DNA of 5,881 bases from an uncultured Prevotellaceae bacterium (GTDB lineage: Bacteria > Bacteroidota > Bacteroidia > Bacteroidales > Bacteroidaceae): contig CAMKMK010000142.1 of assembly GCA_946413885.1 (NCBI GenBank), positions 1 through 5,881 on the forward strand, written 5' to 3'. Position numbers and translations under genes: made by a program. The notes under the pieces were generated by a model, which saw nothing but the letters and a program-made list of their open reading frames with translations, was not told where the DNA came from and did not search any database. The stretch's first letter is position 1. Each line of letters begins with the position of its first letter. Positions 5,810 to 5,881 of this stretch are shown one piece after another.

Positions 5810-5881
5810 CAAAAGAGTAAAATAATCATCATAAGTAAAAAAGAGAGCCAATCGATAATGAGTTTTTGTAATATAAAAAAA

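Noticed and set aside
5858..5881. Possible start of a plus-strand gene at ATG 5858
   Set aside because: Only eight codons fit before the window ends, with no ribosome binding site or recognisable residues.
1..5881. CRISPR arrays, insertion sequences, tRNA or rRNA genes, phage or defence genes
   Set aside because: No spaced direct repeats of the right kind, no transposase or terminal inverted repeats, and no cloverleaf or rRNA-like segment were found; the recognised genes are ordinary chromosomal functions.

Overview
The window looks like chromosomal DNA from a member of the Bacteroidales, most likely a gut or rumen Prevotella-like organism. Reasons: a multidomain GH27 glycosidase typical of Bacteroidetes glycan degraders, a stand-alone two-copy LAB_N membrane protein of a type common in this phylum, few Shine-Dalgarno sequences, AT-rich intergenic DNA with TAnnTTTG-like -7 boxes, and moderate-GC coding sequence. 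The genus is an inference; no rRNA or other marker gene is present.

Layout from left to right. (1) Positions 2-2185, plus strand: the 3' part of a GH27 alpha-galactosidase-type glycoside hydrolase whose 5' end and any signal peptide lie outside the window. (2) Positions 2186-2329: a short gap between convergent genes with a hairpin near its middle. (3) Positions 2330-2995, minus strand: an integral membrane protein made of two LAB_N repeats. (4) Positions 2996-3359: a divergent, AT-rich regulatory region of about 360 bp. It carries a good match to a sigma-54 (-24/-12) promoter pointing at hsp20, with dyads and a repeated 11-mer upstream that could be activator sites. (5) Positions 3360-3791, plus strand: a small heat shock protein (Hsp20) with a textbook AGGAGGT ribosome binding site, followed by a strong hairpin terminator at 3852-3890. 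(6) Positions 3881-5712, minus strand: a two-gene operon. A 4HBT-fold acyl-CoA thioesterase is transcribed first, then a MATE-family efflux transporter. The MATE stop codon lies inside the terminator hairpin of the convergent hsp20. (7) Positions 5713-5881: the AT-rich upstream region of the operon, with a -7-like box and a perfect 14-bp palindrome.

The genes do not form one pathway. They are separate housekeeping or stress functions: glycan hydrolysis, envelope or lipid-carrier related membrane protein, protein-aggregation protection, acyl-thioester hydrolysis, and drug or metabolite export. The most unusual signal is regulatory: the apparent sigma-54 control region of hsp20. No mobile element, CRISPR array, tRNA or rRNA was seen.
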